A stretch of DNA of 35,028 bases from an uncultured Bacteroidales bacterium (GTDB lineage: Bacteria > Bacteroidota > Bacteroidia > Bacteroidales > Paludibacteraceae). The stretch spans positions 1 through 35,028 of the forward strand of contig CADBZO010000021.1 of the NCBI GenBank assembly GCA_902799185.1. Direction: 5' to 3'. Below are positions 23,736-30,599 of the stretch, piece after piece. Position numbers and translations under genes: made by a program. The first letter of the stretch is position 1. Each line of letters opens with the position of its first letter. A model generated the notes under the pieces. That model had not been told where the DNA came from and searched no databases. It saw nothing but the letters and a program-made list of their open reading frames with translations.

Positions 23736-26579
23736 TTATAGTTGTTGTCCTAAAGCGTTATACATTTTTCCGTCGCGGAGGATGAAGAGTTGTCCATCAA
23801 TAATCAATTTACGATTAGACGATTTACCATTTACTATTTGATCCATGTCCGTAGTGGTGTTCGGAGCCTGGTGGATGCCGAGTACTATGCGGCGCGGAGA
23901 CGGAGCGTAACCGCCGCCCGGTGCATCCGGCACTTCCGAGAAGACGAGGTAGGCTCTGTTAGCAGCCAAAGTTATTTCCACGTCGGAGGAAGTGGCTTCG
24001 TTGTAGGTCTGTCGGAGTTCGTTGTCTTGCAGCACATACTTGCCCGCGCCGCTGACGGTGGTGCCGGAGATAGTACCATACAAACCATTCTCATGATCAT
24101 CAGCAGCGGCGTCACCTTGTTCCGTATATGCGAAAGATACCGTGTCGCTTTCAGCGAGGAAGAAATACGGTTTGCCTGCTACGAGAGCATCCACCTCTTC
24201 CAATAACAATCCGTTTTTCTCATTGGTTGCGAAAGAGAGCACTTTATACACTTTGGCATTTTCAAATTCCGCTACCGCATACGGGAGGCAGATAGTACCA
24301 AACTTGCCTTCCTCAACCCTACGACCATTTACGCGCTGCTCGTAGCAACCACGGTCCATTGTTCCTTGTTTACGTTTGTTGCCTGCCAAGTCAGTAGTAC
24401 CATGGAAATAGCCGCCATGACCTGTATCGATCAGACCGGATGCGAGCGTCGGTGTGAAATCTCCATTAGCTGCATCCTTGAAAGGATCTGCCGTTAAGAA
24501 AATCGTACTGGGCACATTGAAATCAGCGCCATCAGCCAGTTTGCCATTCCATACAAGCGCATTGTTTACAAAGTTATTGGCCTGCGCAGCATACGATGCA
24601 GAAACCAGAATCTGGCTTGCTTGTACTTCATTATTGGCTTTGTTGCCCCATACAATATTATTGCAGAACTGCAACGGACCACCTACATTCAAACGCACGC
24701 CGCACCAGTCGGGATTGGTAGAAGATGCCTGCGAGTTATTCACAATCGTGTTACCAAACACGGTATGCGTCTTACTCTCTAATGACAAACCACCTATACG
24801 GTTTGTTGCATGATTGCCAACTATCAGACAGTTAGCAAGCGTACCGCTAGTACCGCTAGAACTTCCGCTCATACGAACGCCGCCCATATCAGCATTGGAT
24901 ACTGTTCCTGCTATATTGTTGCGAATAATACAATTATACATACAACCACCGTTGAACAAGTGAACACCGCCACCGGCGTTATTCGTAGTGGAGTTCTCTT
25001 CAATGATCGAGTTTTGGATAGTACCTACAATACGGACACCACCACCGTGCGTACCTTGGTTGCGACGAATAATACAATCATCGACTAATACATCCGAATG
25101 TTCATTCACTTCGTTATTCGCGACACCGCCACCTTGGCAGTTGGCACCTGTATAGGTAAATGTATTATCCTGAATAATACAATGCTTTACCTGTCCGTTT
25201 TTGCGGAGGAACACACCCGAGCCGTATGTATCCACATTGGCGTTCAAATTACCATGTTGGATAGTGAGGTTACTCCAAACGGTAAGGTTCGCGAAGTTGG
25301 CAGTCTGGTTAACGACACGACCACTATTTTGGGCATCCAGAATAGTGGCATAATCGGTTTGGTTCTCAAAAGTAGCATCCCAACCGCCGCTGACGTTCAC
25401 ACCGTCTTTCATGGTGAAGTTGCCATAATAGGTACCTGCCTCTACATAAACGGTCTCACCTACCGGAGTAGCATCAATTGCCTCTTGCAAATCCTCGTCC
25501 GGATGTACATAATTGTCCGCCAATACCGGATATTGGTATTCATAGCAACCGATATCCACCGTTGTGCCGGAGATACGTGCATTGCCTGCTACATCATATT
25601 CTACCGTTGATCTCTCATTGCTTCCTTTATCTACCAATATAGAGGTGGATACGAGCGAGAAGTCTCCATTGGCAGCATCCGTAAAGCCCGGGTCATCAGC
25701 AGACAGATTGATGCTTCCCGTACCGGTTGGCTGGTTGTAAACGGCATTGTTAATTATTTGGTCCGCAGGATAGCGCGATATATAAAAGATCTGCGCGCTG
25801 TTGACAACACCTTTGTGCTTATTACCCCAGATGATATTGTTTGCCAGATAATGGCCTGCAGAGATACTGCTACTTTTCGCACAGGTCAGACCACAACGGC
25901 TCTTATCGCCATCTGTGTCGCTACTCGTATTCTGGTCATTTCCGACAATCGTATTACCGATAATGTCGGCATCCGTCTCTGATTGGATACCACCGCATCT
26001 TTTGGTTGCGATATTATTGACAATTAGGCAATTGATCACTTTTCCTGCAGAACCGTTTATACGCACACCTCCAGCATCGCCGGTAGCGGTATTATTGCGG
26101 ATGATACAGTTATACAACTGACCACCGTTATAGAGCTGTGCGCCACCTCCTGCTTTGCCGGAACCACCGGTGGTGTTACCTTCGATCAGACAGTGATCCA
26201 AGCGGGCATTGGCACGCAGGTGTGCACCACCTCCGCCATCAGCCGGATTACCGTTGGTAAGTTTGAGATTACTCCATACGGTGAGCGCCGTCAGATTCGT
26301 AGTGGACGATACCGGACGACCGCTGTTGTTGGCATCGAGGACGGTTGCGTAGTCGGTTTGGGATGTGAAGTCTTCATTCCAACCTCCGCTAACGTTCACT
26401 CCGTCTTTAAAAGAGAAGTTACCGGTGAATGTTCCGGCATGAACGCGAACCTCATCTCCTGAAGTTGCAGAATTGATTTTTGCTTGCAAATCGTCTCCTA
26501 CCGAGACTTGAATAATTGCTGCTTGGGCACCTGTCCAACAGAGCAACCCAACGAACAAAGGAATAAATGTTTTTTTCAT
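23736..26579 (-). CDS. Large secreted protein with two beta-helix domains
   Basis: This 947-aa protein uses the ATG at 26579, which starts a clean signal peptide (MKKTFIPLFVGLLCWTGAQA); an in-frame codon eight residues upstream is less likely. Two homologous right-handed beta-helix domains follow, about 22-355 and 365-760, each opening with the same elements (DLQAKINSATSGDEV or DLQEAIDATPVGETV; KDGVNVSGGW; QTDYAT.LDA.NSGR). A smaller beta-rich module and a tail (KLIIDGQLFILRDGKMYNAL, then GQQL) resembling the EEP fusion protein tail end the chain. It is the first structural gene after fecR (42 bp gap). A role in binding or cutting an extracellular polymer is inferred. Confidence 0.82.
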   Translation of the reverse strand: MKKTFIPLFVGLLCWTGAQAAIIQVSVGDDLQAKINSATSGDEVRVHAGTFTGNFSFKDGVNVSGGWNEDFTSQTDYATVLDANNSGRPVSSTTNLTALTVWSNLKLTNGNPADGGGGAHLRANARLDHCLIEGNTTGGSGKAGGGAQLYNGGQLYNCIIRNNTATGDAGGVRINGSAGKVINCLIVNNIATKRCGGIQSETDADIIGNTIVGNDQNTSSDTDGDKSRCGLTCAKSSSISAGHYLANNIIWGNKHKGVVNSAQIFYISRYPADQIINNAVYNQPTGTGSINLSADDPGFTDAANGDFSLVSTSILVDKGSNERSTVEYDVAGNARISGTTVDIGCYEYQYPVLADNYVHPDEDLQEAIDATPVGETVYVEAGTYYGNFTMKDGVNVSGGWDATFENQTDYATILDAQNSGRVVNQTANFANLTVWSNLTIQHGNLNANVDTYGSGVFLRKNGQVKHCIIQDNTFTYTGANCQGGGVANNEVNEHSDVLVDDCIIRRNQGTHGGGVRIVGTIQNSIIEENSTTNNAGGGVHLFNGGCMYNCIIRNNIAGTVSNADMGGVRMSGSSSGTSGTLANCLIVGNHATNRIGGLSLESKTHTVFGNTIVNNSQASSTNPDWCGVRLNVGGPLQFCNNIVWGNKANNEVQASQILVSASYAAQANNFVNNALVWNGKLADGADFNVPSTIFLTADPFKDAANGDFTPTLASGLIDTGHGGYFHGTTDLAGNKRKQGTMDRGCYEQRVNGRRVEEGKFGTICLPYAVAEFENAKVYKVLSFATNEKNGLLLEEVDALVAGKPYFFLAESDTVSFAYTEQGDAAADDHENGLYGTISGTTVSGAGKYVLQDNELRQTYNEATSSDVEITLAANRAYLVFSEVPDAPGGGYAPSPRRIVLGIHQAPNTTTDMDQIVNGKSSNRKLIIDGQLFILRDGKMYNALGQQL

Positions 26580-26621
26580 GATAATAAAGGTTTTTAATTG
26601 CAATTAAACATATATATGTTG

Positions 26622-27590
26622 TTATCTTTTTTTGCGCGGGTATATATACACCATCGTGTCATTGTCCACATGATAACTCATATCCGACGCGAGACAGAGC
26701 ACATCAAGGATGTTACGCAGGGACGAGCGTCCGAGGTAGCCGTTGAACCGCTCCTGCTTGAGTTCGTTAGAGGTGATAACGAGGTCGATATTATAGTTTC
26801 GTGACAGCTCGGCAGCTATCTCTTCAAGGGTCTGGTTGTTGAACTTGATCTCACCGTTGAGCCACGCGGTATAGTCGGAAGGCGTAACGGTATGCTTGGA
26901 GAGGGCGAGGGTCTGCCGATCCATGAGCACACGGCTGCCGGGTTCCATCGTGAGGTCGGCATCACGGGCGTTGACCCGCACCTTGCCGTCACGGAGGACA
27001 ACGGAGGCATTGGACTCGTCGCTGTAGTTACGCACATCGAAGGACGTACCAAGACAGGTGACGGTCATGCCGTTGGCGTTGACCACGAACGGATGCTCGG
27101 GATCACGTGCCACTTCAAAGAAGGCTTCGCCGTCGATGGAGACCTGACGTTTGCCGTCAGCGAGGTTATAGCGCACAGTGGTCTGGGCATTGAGGGTGAG
27201 GGCTGTGCCGTCAGGAAGGGAGACACGGCTGTGCTCGCCCATACCCGTCGTGACAATGATGTCACGAATTGGATTATTTGAGATTTGAGATTTGAGATTT
27301 TGATTTTGGATGCCAAAGAGGGTCCAGCCGAGGGCACCGGAGATGATGAGGATGAGCATGACAGCAGCTATCGACCAGCAACGACGGCTGATTAGAGGAC
27401 GCTGTGTACGCGCGTAAACATTATTTAGAATACGCTCGCGTATGGGTTCGGGCATGCCGCCCTCGGCAAACTCGATGTCCGCCCGAAGCCAGCCACCGAG
27501 CTGTTCGTCCGCATGGAGCTGACGCAGCAAGGTCTCCCGCTCCTCAGCGGTAGCATTACCTGCCAGATATTTCTCGAATAATTGTTTCAT
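26622..27590 (-). CDS. FecR-family anti-sigma factor
   Basis: This 322-aa inner-membrane protein has a cytoplasmic sigma-binding N-terminus (MKQLFEKYLAGNATAEERET), one transmembrane segment (about 72-94, IAAVMLILIISGALGWTLFG), the periplasmic FecR domain (VSLPDGTALTLNAQTTVRYN, GEAFFEVARDPEHPFVV) and a C-terminal DUF4974/STN-like domain (FNNQTLEEIAAELSRNYNID). It would hold the ECF sigma factor until the STN domain of SusC signals ligand. The stretch LKSQISNNP just after the membrane segment is encoded by a simple repeat (TTTGAGA units, 27275-27305). Confidence 0.94.
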   Translation of the reverse strand: MKQLFEKYLAGNATAEERETLLRQLHADEQLGGWLRADIEFAEGGMPEPIRERILNNVYARTQRPLISRRCWSIAAVMLILIISGALGWTLFGIQNQNLKSQISNNPIRDIIVTTGMGEHSRVSLPDGTALTLNAQTTVRYNLADGKRQVSIDGEAFFEVARDPEHPFVVNANGMTVTCLGTSFDVRNYSDESNASVVLRDGKVRVNARDADLTMEPGSRVLMDRQTLALSKHTVTPSDYTAWLNGEIKFNNQTLEEIAAELSRNYNIDLVITSNELKQERFNGYLGRSSLRNILDVLCLASDMSYHVDNDTMVYIYPRKKR

Positions 27591-27610
27591 TGAATTTTGC
27601 CTTTCTACCT

Positions 27611-27638
27611 ATAAGACAGCCGAACTTGGCACATCCCC
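27611..27638 (-). promoter_or_regulatory. Duplicated leader motif upstream of fecR
   Basis: On the minus strand GGGGATGTGCC (27638-27628), 8 nt, CTGTCTTAT (27619-27611), preceded by a CCCTA/TAGGG palindrome, starts just after the sigma gene stop. The identical arrangement, with the same 8-nt spacing, precedes the sigma gene. It is either an ECF-sigma-dependent promoter or a shared RNA element. Confidence 0.6.
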
Positions 27639-27656
27639 TAATAGGGAGGAGGATTT

Positions 27657-28184
27657 TTAATCATTTAGATGGTTTTTCAATTCGCGGATGGCGAGGGTGA
27701 TGTGGACCTCGACCGTTTTCTCGCTGATATGGAGGGCGGCTGCAATCTCTTTGTTGGTCTTATGCTCAAAGCGACTCATGGTGAAGACACGTTGCCGCAT
27801 AGGAGGCATATTCGAGACGACTTGCTTGAGGTAGTCTTCGAGGGAACGGGCTTCCTGTCGGTTTTCGGGTTCGTTCGTTGTCTCCGAGCCATGCTGCATG
27901 ACGTACTCCTCATAGACATACCGAACCATATCGTGCTCGCAGTAGTTGAGGAAGATATGCTTGGCAGTAGAGAAAAGGTAGCCAAGTGCCGCCTGCTGAT
28001 CACGGAGACTATCCCAGTGCTCCCACAGGCGTACAAAGGTCTCCTGCACAATCTCCTCGGCGAGGTACGAATCCCCGCCGGTCAAGCGCAAGGCAAAGCC
28101 ATAGATATGGCGGCTATACGCGTCGTATAGTTGCTCAAACTCGCGTTTTCGAGCGGCTACCATATGATTGCCGAATATGCTCAT
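27657..28184 (-). CDS. ECF-type sigma-70 factor
   Basis: This 175-aa protein has region 2 (FEQLYDAYSRHIYGFALRLT, EEIVQETFVRLWEHW) and region 4 with a good HTH (PPMRQRVFTMSRFEHKTNKE, IAAALHISEKTVEVHI). It belongs to the FecI-like Bacteroidetes type that pairs with the adjacent FecR. It should direct transcription of the downstream susCD locus and possibly itself. ATG at 28184 is used; Met8 (28163) is possible because the motif upstream lies only 7 nt before the first ATG. Confidence 0.95.
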   Translation of the reverse strand: MSIFGNHMVAARKREFEQLYDAYSRHIYGFALRLTGGDSYLAEEIVQETFVRLWEHWDSLRDQQAALGYLFSTAKHIFLNYCEHDMVRYVYEEYVMQHGSETTNEPENRQEARSLEDYLKQVVSNMPPMRQRVFTMSRFEHKTNKEIAAALHISEKTVEVHITLAIRELKNHLND

Positions 28185-28191
28185 TCTATGA

Positions 28192-28219
28192 ATATGACAG
28201 TTGAGATGGGCACATCCCC
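28192..28219 (-). promoter_or_regulatory. Duplicated leader motif upstream of the sigma gene
   Basis: On the minus strand GGGGATGTGCC (28219-28209), 8 nt, CTGTCATAT (28200-28192), with the perfect CCCC-GATTA-GGGG palindrome at its head (28228-28216). It matches the copy before fecR. Autoregulation by the ECF factor is the simplest reading. Confidence 0.6.
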
Positions 28220-28241
28220 TAATCGGGGTGTGATTTTTTAG

Positions 28242-28281
28242 AAAAAAAGCGCAGGACCTGTATTTTGTTACTTGTCCTGCG
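28242..28281 (-). terminator. Terminator of the structured RNA
   Basis: On the minus strand CGCAGGAC (28281-28274), a 16-nt loop and GTCCTGCG (28257-28250) form a perfect 8-bp stem, followed after one C by TTTTTTT (28248-28242). It separates the RNA from the sigma gene leader. Confidence 0.8.
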
Positions 28282-28535
28282 GTTCAGAAGCTCTGCTACA
28301 AGCTTTGTTATAACCGAACAAGCAACACAGAACCTACGCTAAAAAAGTATATCAATCTCCCACTGCCGGGAGCATAATATACCCTACGCATATATCTATT
28401 GTTGCATTGCTTTGACTATAACAATTTGGAACGTAGCAGTTTTCCGAACCGTCAAAACACGCGCTAATAAACGCCTTTTATGTAATCGCTTATAACACCA
28501 ACGATCAGAGCGGAAAGGATCTATATGCACCCTTT
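28242..28535 (-). ncRNA. Rod-shaped structured RNA, 6S-like candidate
   Basis: A strong promoter and an intrinsic terminator delimit a transcript of about 290 nt without an ORF. Positions 28280-28451 fold as one unbranched rod. Plus-strand blocks 28280-28285, 28287-28289, 28293-28299, 28305-28312, 28322-28327, 28347-28352 and 28357-28361 pair in order with 28446-28451, 28442-28444, 28433-28439, 28417-28424, 28400-28405, 28377-28382 and 28368-28372. At 28286/28445 only the minus-strand RNA can pair (G-U), supporting that strand. A 172-nt rod with internal bubbles and an apical hairpin is the architecture of 6S RNA. tmRNA, RNase P and SRP RNA signatures are absent. The 80-nt part before the rod is unusual for 6S, so the identity is tentative. 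Confidence 0.6.
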
Positions 28536-28541
28536 TGGGTG

Positions 28542-28573
28542 CAAAGATACTGATTTTTTCGCAAATAACCAAA
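28542..28573 (-). promoter_or_regulatory. Bacteroidota promoter of the structured RNA
   Basis: TTTG (28573-28570), 20 nt, TATCTTTG (28549-28542) is a consensus promoter. A perfect GCACCC-AAAA-GGGTGC palindrome (28542-28527) overlaps its downstream edge and the expected start. Confidence 0.8.
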
Positions 28574-28640
28574 TTTTTCGTATAAAATCGTAAAGAAAAC
28601 TGTATTTTGAAGCGAAATCAAAGGGGAATAGCGGAGAAGT

Positions 28641-28949
28641 GTCGGCAACTAGCCGACGTAATACGAAGAAGAGATAGAAGCGGCGGGGGGGATGTCAGCA
28701 ACTAACTGACGTAATACAAAGAAGAGATGTGGCGCGGGTGGGTATGTCGTCAGCTAGACGACGTAATACAAAGAAGAGCACAGGAGGGGCGCCGGCGCGG
28801 GCGGGGAGATGTCGTCAGCTAGACGACGTAATTCGAAGAAGAGATACAGAGAAGCGGATTGTCGGCAATTAGCCGACTTAATACGAAGAAGAGGCAGAGA
28901 AGCGGGCGGGGGGATTGTCGTCAGCTAGACGACGTAATACCAAGAAGAG
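28641..28949 (+). repeat. REP-like palindromic repeats, cluster B (6 copies)
   Basis: Copies start at 28641, 28694, 28746, 28811, 28861 and 28917 (50-65 bp apart). Each is a palindrome GTCGGC or GTCGTC, loop A(A/G)CTA or AATTA, GCCGAC or GACGAC, then GTAATACGAAGAAGAG with small changes. The second copy uses GTCAG/CTGAC. Stem halves change together. The spacers are G-rich and similar to one another (GGCGGGGGGAT-like). The last copy ends 18 bp before the transposase stop. Confidence 0.92.
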
Positions 28950-28967
28950 ATATAGAGGGGGATATAA

Positions 28968-29993
28968 TCAACGGGCGGAGATTTCCTCTGCCATTTGATT
29001 GAGGGCGACGCACTCGGCGCGAGTGATCGTGCGTTTATTAGGATCGTGCGTCCAGGGAGAGAGGATGAGCAGGCGGCCTGCGGCGACGGCATCGAAGAGA
29101 AGGTCGGAGGGTTTGAAGTAATTGCCGAAGCCGTTGTCAGAGAGGTAGATGATATAGCGATTGTCATGGAGGAGCGCATGGAGCACTTCCTGTTCATCAC
29201 GAGAGATGAAAGGCGAGACCATGACCGTGCCTTTGGAGGCAGCTTCGAGGCAGGCGGCTTTGTAGTCTTTGAGGGGCTGGTCGTAGCCATGTTCGGCGGC
29301 ATCTTTGACCCACATACTACGCACGTGGACGGGCTTGCGGAACTGCTCCATGAGGACACCGATATTACCGACGGCATCGTAGATACGGCCGTTGATCTCG
29401 ACGTTGTGCTGGACACAGAAGAAGCCGGGTTTGAGGCGCTTGGTAGCGAGGCGGGCGGGGTTCATGTCGAGATAGCGGATAGCAGTGGGTAGTTGGCGAT
29501 ACTGCGACATGGGACGCAGGAAAGGCTTGTCTGTGAAGACAGGCGAGAGAGCATAGAAAACATCATTGCCAATCTGCGTGCGGAGTAAGGCGGGGTCGGG
29601 GTAGTAACGGTCGTCTGCCGGGGTTACGATAGAGGACAGATAGGAATAGGCGCGGCCGAGTGTGCGGGCTGCCCGCCAGAAGCCAGCAATGACAGAAGAG
29701 ATACCTTTCTTCATCGCCCGACGGACGTACAAGACCGCGTGCAGGTGGTTTGGCATAAGGCAGAAATGGAGCACTTGTACCTCGGGATAGAACTTCGGTA
29801 TACGGAGCAGACGATCAACGACCGCATCACCAAGATCCGTGCGCTTCACGAAGGCCTGCAGGGGGTCGTTATCGAGGATGACGAGTTCGCCGAAAAGCGG
29901 CTGACGAGAGGGGACGACCATGGTGACATGATACAAACCGGTGCCTTTCCACACCGTGTCGGGTTGTTGCCATTGCCATGTGTCGTGATCCAT
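28968..29993 (-). CDS. REP-associated-type HUH transposase (RAYT / Y1 family) with extra C-terminal domain
   Basis: This 341-aa protein starts at ATG 29993 (a TTG eight codons upstream is less likely). Residues about 15-190 match the transposase IS200-like Y1 fold, with YHVTMVVPSRQPLFGEL, the HUH motif LMPNHLHAVL (His83, His85) and the late block PTAIRYLDMNPARLA. The catalytic Tyr is not certain: the usual Y of Y.D.VIR corresponds to PFLRPMSQYRQL here. Residues about 250-341 form a second domain (VMVSPFISRDEQEVLHALLH, then FDAVAAGRLLILSPW) that looks like a Rossmann/DprA-LOG-type fold. RAYTs are single-copy, non-self-mobile relatives of IS200 transposases that act on REP palindromes. Six such palindromes flank each side of this gene, which strongly supports the assignment. 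Confidence 0.82.
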   Translation of the reverse strand: MDHDTWQWQQPDTVWKGTGLYHVTMVVPSRQPLFGELVILDNDPLQAFVKRTDLGDAVVDRLLRIPKFYPEVQVLHFCLMPNHLHAVLYVRRAMKKGISSVIAGFWRAARTLGRAYSYLSSIVTPADDRYYPDPALLRTQIGNDVFYALSPVFTDKPFLRPMSQYRQLPTAIRYLDMNPARLATKRLKPGFFCVQHNVEINGRIYDAVGNIGVLMEQFRKPVHVRSMWVKDAAEHGYDQPLKDYKAACLEAASKGTVMVSPFISRDEQEVLHALLHDNRYIIYLSDNGFGNYFKPSDLLFDAVAAGRLLILSPWTHDPNKRTITRAECVALNQMAEEISAR

Positions 29994-30045
29994 ACTACCG
30001 AATTTTCTCTGCCACAAGGGCGCGATTATTTTTCAAATTCTGGTG

Positions 30046-30076
30046 CAAAGGTACGAAAAAATCCGCACATACGCAA
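30046..30076 (-). promoter_or_regulatory. Promoter of the RAYT gene
   Basis: TTG (30076-30074), 20 nt, TACCTTTG (30053-30046) fits the Bacteroidota consensus. Cluster C begins 27 bp upstream of it, so the repeats flank a complete promoter-gene unit. Confidence 0.7.
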
Positions 30077-30102
30077 GAGAAAAATGCAGATTTATATGAA
30101 AT

Positions 30103-30410
30103 GCCGTCAACTAGACGGCGTAATTCAAAGAAGGGAGATTGCGCGGGCGTGGGAATGTCGGCAGTTAGCCGACGTAATACGAAGAAGAGGAACAGGAGCG
30201 GGCGTGGGGATGTCGGCAACTAGCCGACGTAATACGAAGAAGAGGAACAGGAGCGGGCGTGGGGATGTCGGCAACTAGACGACGTAATACGAAGAAGAGC
30301 GGAAATGGAGCGGACGTGGGGATGTCGTCAACTAGACGACGTAATACGAAGAAGAAACACAGCTATAGCGAGAGAATGTCGGCAGCTAGCCGACGTAATA
30401 CGAAGAAGAG
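30103..30410 (+). repeat. REP-like palindromic repeats, cluster C (6 copies)
   Basis: Copies start at 30103, 30157, 30212, 30267, 30324 and 30378, a nearly constant 54-57 bp. Stems are GCCGTC/GACGGC, GTCGGC/GCCGAC (three), GTCGTC/GACGAC and, in the fourth, a hybrid GTCGGC/GACGAC with one mismatch. All share the tail GTAATACGAAGAAGAG or a close form. Spacers such as GAACAGGAGCGGGCGTGGGG are repeated, so the whole 55-bp unit has been amplified. Confidence 0.92.
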
Positions 30411-30463
30411 ACAGAGAACGTCTGCACCGCGAGCCATCGCCCTACAAGCAAAAGAAGCCCAAT

Positions 30464-30496
30464 GGTAGCGCAGAGGTAGCACAGAGGTAGCGGATT
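30464..30496 (+). repeat. Three 11-bp tandem repeats
   Basis: GGTAGCGCAGA, GGTAGCACAGA, GGTAGCGGATT follow without gap. The surrounding 30411-30524 stretch holds no gene that I can support. Confidence 0.6.
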
Positions 30497-30524
30497 AAGA
30501 GTGAAACGGAACGAGCAAAAAAAG

Positions 30525-30595
30525 AAAGACGGGCATATAGCCGACGGACGGAGCGCGCGGAGAGGCAACAAAAAAGACCGTCCAGAAGGACGGCC
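30525..30595 (-). repeat. Dispersed terminator-plus-tail repeat, copy 2
   Basis: This is the inverted copy of 6720-6793, in the same orientation relative to the upstream gene: hairpin, T run, then GTTGCCTCTCCGCGCGCTCC and GTCCGTCGGCTATATGCCC. Confidence 0.85.
30570..30595 (-). terminator. Terminator after the tRNA synthetase gene
   Basis: On the minus strand GGCCGTCC, loop TTCT, GGACGGTC (one G-U pair), then six T, starting 5 nt after the stop. It closes the ribosomal-protein/tRNA-synthetase transcript. Confidence 0.85.
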
Positions 30596-30599
30596 TTGA

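Noticed and set aside
28242-28535. tmRNA, RNase P RNA or SRP RNA
   Set aside because: No tRNA-like ends or tag reading frame, no RNase P core words and no SRP GGAA tetraloop context; the single rod excludes them.
28641-30410. CRISPR array
   Set aside because: Spacing is regular, but the repeats vary in sequence with compensating stems, the spacers are short, G-rich and alike, and no cas gene is near.
30103-30468. Plus-strand frames with repeated RRRNTKK words over cluster C
   Set aside because: They are only the translation of the palindromic repeat; no start signal or independent evidence.
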